DNA from: Acidobacteria bacterium AH-259-L09
GTDB taxonomy: Bacteria; Acidobacteriota; UBA6911; RPQK01
Assembly (NCBI GenBank): GCA_027717875.1
Contig: JALLOL010000096.1
Coordinates: forward strand, 1-8,761
Length of the DNA: 8,761 nt
Direction of reading: 5' to 3'
Shown here piece by piece: positions 6,530-8,761 of the stretch (the first letter of the stretch is position 1; every line of letters starts with the position of its first letter). The translations under genes were made by a program, and so were the position numbers. The notes beneath the pieces were generated by a model. It was not told the origin of the DNA, made no database searches, and worked only from the letters and a program-made list of their open reading frames with translations.

Positions 6530-6626
6530 CACAACTCTTCGCGTCGAAAGGGTTGGAAATCCTTCTAGGTTTTCCTCTCAAACCCATCTGACGCTTTACT
6601 GGGGTGACTTTTACCCGGGAGGGCGT
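6530..6626 (+). promoter_or_regulatory. Probable translational expression platform of the riboswitch
   Basis: Two alternative pairings share the same bases. GGGTTGGAAA (6550-6559) can pair with TTTCC (6571-6575) and AACCC (6581-6585), making a 10-bp hairpin with a five-base bulge. Alternatively CCTCTC (6574-6579) can pair with the receptor Shine-Dalgarno GGGAGG (6617-6622) with one G-U pair. The two cannot form together. A small GGGT/ACCC hairpin (6602-6605 with 6613-6616) also abuts the ribosome-binding site. No stem followed by a T-tract is seen, so control of translation rather than of termination is more likely. Which fold goes with the ligand-bound state is not visible from sequence. Confidence 0.4.
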
Positions 6627-8761
6627 ATGTTTCGTTTTTGGATGGTTTCCATCGCCATACTGATGTTGTGTATTCCGGTCTTCTCCGAATCTATTTCGGG
6701 AAGAGTGACCGATCCCAGTGGAAAGCCGGTTTCCGGCGTTCGTCTCTTCCTGCTTCAGGAGGAGAAGTCTCTGGCCGGTAGCCTCACCAATGAGAGCGGC
6801 CACTACTCGTTTAAAGATTTAGCACCAGGGACTTATATTGTCTGGGTGCGGGAGCTGGGTTTCCAGCAAGAAAGGATTGAAGTACCCCTGGAGTCAGGCC
6901 AGGCGCTTCAACGCGACATCATTCTGGAATTGGAATTACTCGAAGAACAAGTGATCGTAACTGCCACGCGCACAGAGACTCCCACCAGCCTCTTGGGCAA
7001 CAGTGTGACCATCATCACGGCCGAGGAGATGGAGGCTCAAAAAGCTACCAATGTGGCGGAAGCTCTGCGCAACGTACCAGGAATCAACATCTTGCAAATT
7101 GGGGGCAGGGGTTCCCTGACCACGATCTTCGTGCGCGGAGGCGAATCGGACTACACCAAAGTTTTGCTGGACGGAATTCCCCTGAATCAGCCGGGAGGCT
7201 CGATCGATCTCTCCAATCTATCGACGGCCAATGTGGAGCGAATTGAGGTTGTTCGTGGTCCTCAAAGCGCCTTATACGGCTCAGATGCCATCACCGGCGT
7301 GATCCAGATCTTCACCAAGAAAGGAAGTGCTGAGACGGCGGTTCCCGCTTTGGACTTTTTCCTGGAAGGGGGTACGTTTGACACGTTTCGAGGAGGAGCG
7401 GCGGTGAGTGGCGCGTTTGAAAGGTTATCTTACAGTGTAGAATTCCAACATTTGAGTACCGACAACATGGATCCCAATGACTTCTTTCACAACAACAGCT
7501 TCAGCGCCAATATCGGAATCAAAACCTCTGGGAATTCATCGCTGACTTTCGTGGGGCGCAGCGAACGAGGTCGATCCGGGGTGCCGGGGCCAACCGCCTT
7601 CGGGCCGCCCGATCTGGAAGAGTTCTACCGAAAACGAGATTTCCTGGCGGGAATCACCTGGAATCAGCGCCTTTCTGATGCCTGGCAGCACAGAATGTCA
7701 TACTCCCAATCCTATGTGAACCAGCTCTCGGTGGATCCCGTGGACTCAGGCACCTTTTTTCCCGAATTTGAGGGGAAAAAAGCGCCTTTTCCTTCTTTCG
7801 ATTTCCCCTTTTCTTTTTTGAGCGCTACTCGTCGACACAACGTGAACTATCAGAGTGACTTTTTCCTCTCCACTCATCTCCTGTCCACGGGATTTGACTA
7901 CGAGGAAGAGCGGGGCGTGGTGGGCGAAGTGAGGGCCGATCGGACCAACTTCGGGTACTATGTGCAGGACCAGTTTCTACTTCTGCAACGTTTGGCCATC
8001 GCGGGCGGACTCCGGTTGGAGGACAATGGCAGTTTTGGCTTTGCCGCAACTCCGAGGGTTTCGATGGCCTATCTGCTCAGAAGCGGCGGATCCGATGAGT
8101 TTTGGGGGATGACCCGACCCAAATTTAATTTCGGCCTGGGCATCAAAGAGCCAACCTTCATTGAGTCGTTCAGTCCGAACTTTTTCTTTAAGGGCAACCC
8201 CGAGCTGGAGCCAGAAAGAACCAGAAGTTTCGAAGTGGGGCTGGAGCAAACGATGGCGTGGAATCGGCTGCAGATGGAGGTCAATTTCTTTCACAATCAC
8301 TTCAAGGATCAAATCGCCTTTCAGACCGTGGATTTCCAAACTTTCGAAGGGTCGTTTTTTAACATCGGGGAAAGCCGAGCCTGGGGCGTCGAACATGTGG
8401 TTAAGGCACGGCCCGTTGAGAATCTGCAGCTTTTGGGAGGATACACCTATCTCAATACCAAGGTGCTTCAAAGTAGCAACCCCTTCAGTCCGGTTTTTCA
8501 GGAAGGATCTCGTCTATTGCTCCGCCCAACTCATTCCGGATTCTTGGGGTTCCTGTGGAAGTCCTCTCGCTGGACATTCAATACCAACGCCACTTTCATT
8601 GGCAACCGGGCAGACAGCGATTTCCGCGGAATAGGTCTCGCCGAAGTGGATGGTTACACAAAATGGGATCTTTCCGGCAGCTATCAAATCAGTCCGCAGG
8701 TTGAGCTATACGTGATTTTGGAGAACATCTTAAACCAGGAGTATTTTGAGGAGATTGGATT
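6627..8761 (+). CDS. TonB-dependent outer-membrane receptor, probable corrinoid transporter (3' end cut by window)
   Basis: 711 codons are visible with no frameshift. Residues 1-20 (MFRFWMVSIAILMLCIPVFS) are a signal peptide. Residues about 22-100 form a carboxypeptidase-regulatory-like domain (SISGRVTDPSGKPVSGV, then DLAPGTYIVWV). The TonB box lies near EEQVIVTATRTETP (about 106-119). The plug domain (about 124-232) contains VAEALRNVPGINI, FVRGGESDYTKVLLDG and VERIEVVRGPQSALYG. The rest is the 22-strand barrel, with the usual NPELEPERT motif and the near-terminal ENILNQEY. Only about 20-30 residues should be missing. The GGGAGG at 6617-6622 supports the ATG at 6627. The protein should import its ligand across the outer membrane using TonB-ExbBD energy; the upstream B12 riboswitch points to cobalamin or another corrinoid, a BtuB-like role. 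It is longer than E. coli BtuB, partly because of the extra N-terminal domain, so the symbol btuB is not assigned. Confidence 0.93.
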   Translation, partial: MFRFWMVSIAILMLCIPVFSESISGRVTDPSGKPVSGVRLFLLQEEKSLAGSLTNESGHYSFKDLAPGTYIVWVRELGFQQERIEVPLESGQALQRDIILELELLEEQVIVTATRTETPTSLLGNSVTIITAEEMEAQKATNVAEALRNVPGINILQIGGRGSLTTIFVRGGESDYTKVLLDGIPLNQPGGSIDLSNLSTANVERIEVVRGPQSALYGSDAITGVIQIFTKKGSAETAVPALDFFLEGGTFDTFRGGAAVSGAFERLSYSVEFQHLSTDNMDPNDFFHNNSFSANIGIKTSGNSSLTFVGRSERGRSGVPGPTAFGPPDLEEFYRKRDFLAGITWNQRLSDAWQHRMSYSQSYVNQLSVDPVDSGTFFPEFEGKKAPFPSFDFPFSFLSATRRHNVNYQSDFFLSTHLLSTGFDYEEERGVVGEVRADRTNFGYYVQDQFLLLQRLAIAGGLRLEDNGSFGFAATPRVSMAYLLRSGGSDEFWGMTRPKFNFGLGIKEPTFIESFSPNFFFKGNPELEPERTRSFEVGLEQTMAWNRLQMEVNFFHNHFKDQIAFQTVDFQTFEGSFFNIGESRAWGVEHVVKARPVENLQLLGGYTYLNTKVLQSSNPFSPVFQEGSRLLLRPTHSGFLGFLWKSSRWTFNTNATFIGNRADSDFRGIGLAEVDGYTKWDLSGSYQISPQVELYVILENILNQEYFEEIG

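Noticed and set aside
1..8761. CRISPR array, toxin-antitoxin pair, phage genes or defence cluster
   Set aside because: No regularly spaced repeats, small overlapping gene pairs or recognisable phage or nuclease motifs were found. The only mobile element is the single IS.

Overview
The window looks like a chromosomal stretch from a Gram-negative (diderm) bacterium. It encodes an outer-membrane TonB-dependent receptor and two exported hydrolases. A DinB-fold protein, a PA-containing M28 peptidase, a CehA/McbA-type PHP metallohydrolase and a TonB receptor with an N-terminal carboxypeptidase-regulatory-like domain together resemble genomes of Acidobacteriota. That is an inference from gene repertoire only, because no rRNA or other phylogenetic marker is present.

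Left part (1-4759, all minus strand). A DinB-like protein, cut by the window edge, overlaps by 4 bp (ATGA) the end of a secreted M28 metallopeptidase, so the two form a short, probably translationally coupled operon. A 408-bp gap with no convincing gene separates them from a 717-aa exported CehA/McbA-family metallohydrolase. That gene has a good Shine-Dalgarno sequence and a plausible sigma70-type promoter at 4731-4759.

Middle part (4807-6298). A complete, apparently intact IS4-family insertion sequence spans 1472 bp. It has 14-bp perfect terminal inverted repeats, a perfect 10-bp target duplication (AATCTTTTTC), and one transposase with the DDE residues and the Y-2-R-3-E-6-K signature. Two structures stand out near its left end: a 20-bp-paired hairpin that buries the transposase Shine-Dalgarno sequence, and an internal copy of the right-terminal sequence. 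The element sits between two divergently oriented host genes.

Right part (6299-8761, plus strand). A consensus -35 box, a short dyad and a well-conserved cobalamin (B12) riboswitch precede a TonB-dependent receptor that runs off the window just short of its C-terminus. The riboswitch marks the receptor as a likely corrinoid transporter (BtuB-like role). The IS landed 3 bp upstream of the -35 hexamer, so it separates the receptor promoter from its original upstream DNA and could feed read-through transcripts into the riboswitch. I see no defence system, CRISPR array, tRNA or rRNA. The least ordinary material is the regulatory RNA architecture of the IS leader and of the riboswitch-receptor junction.
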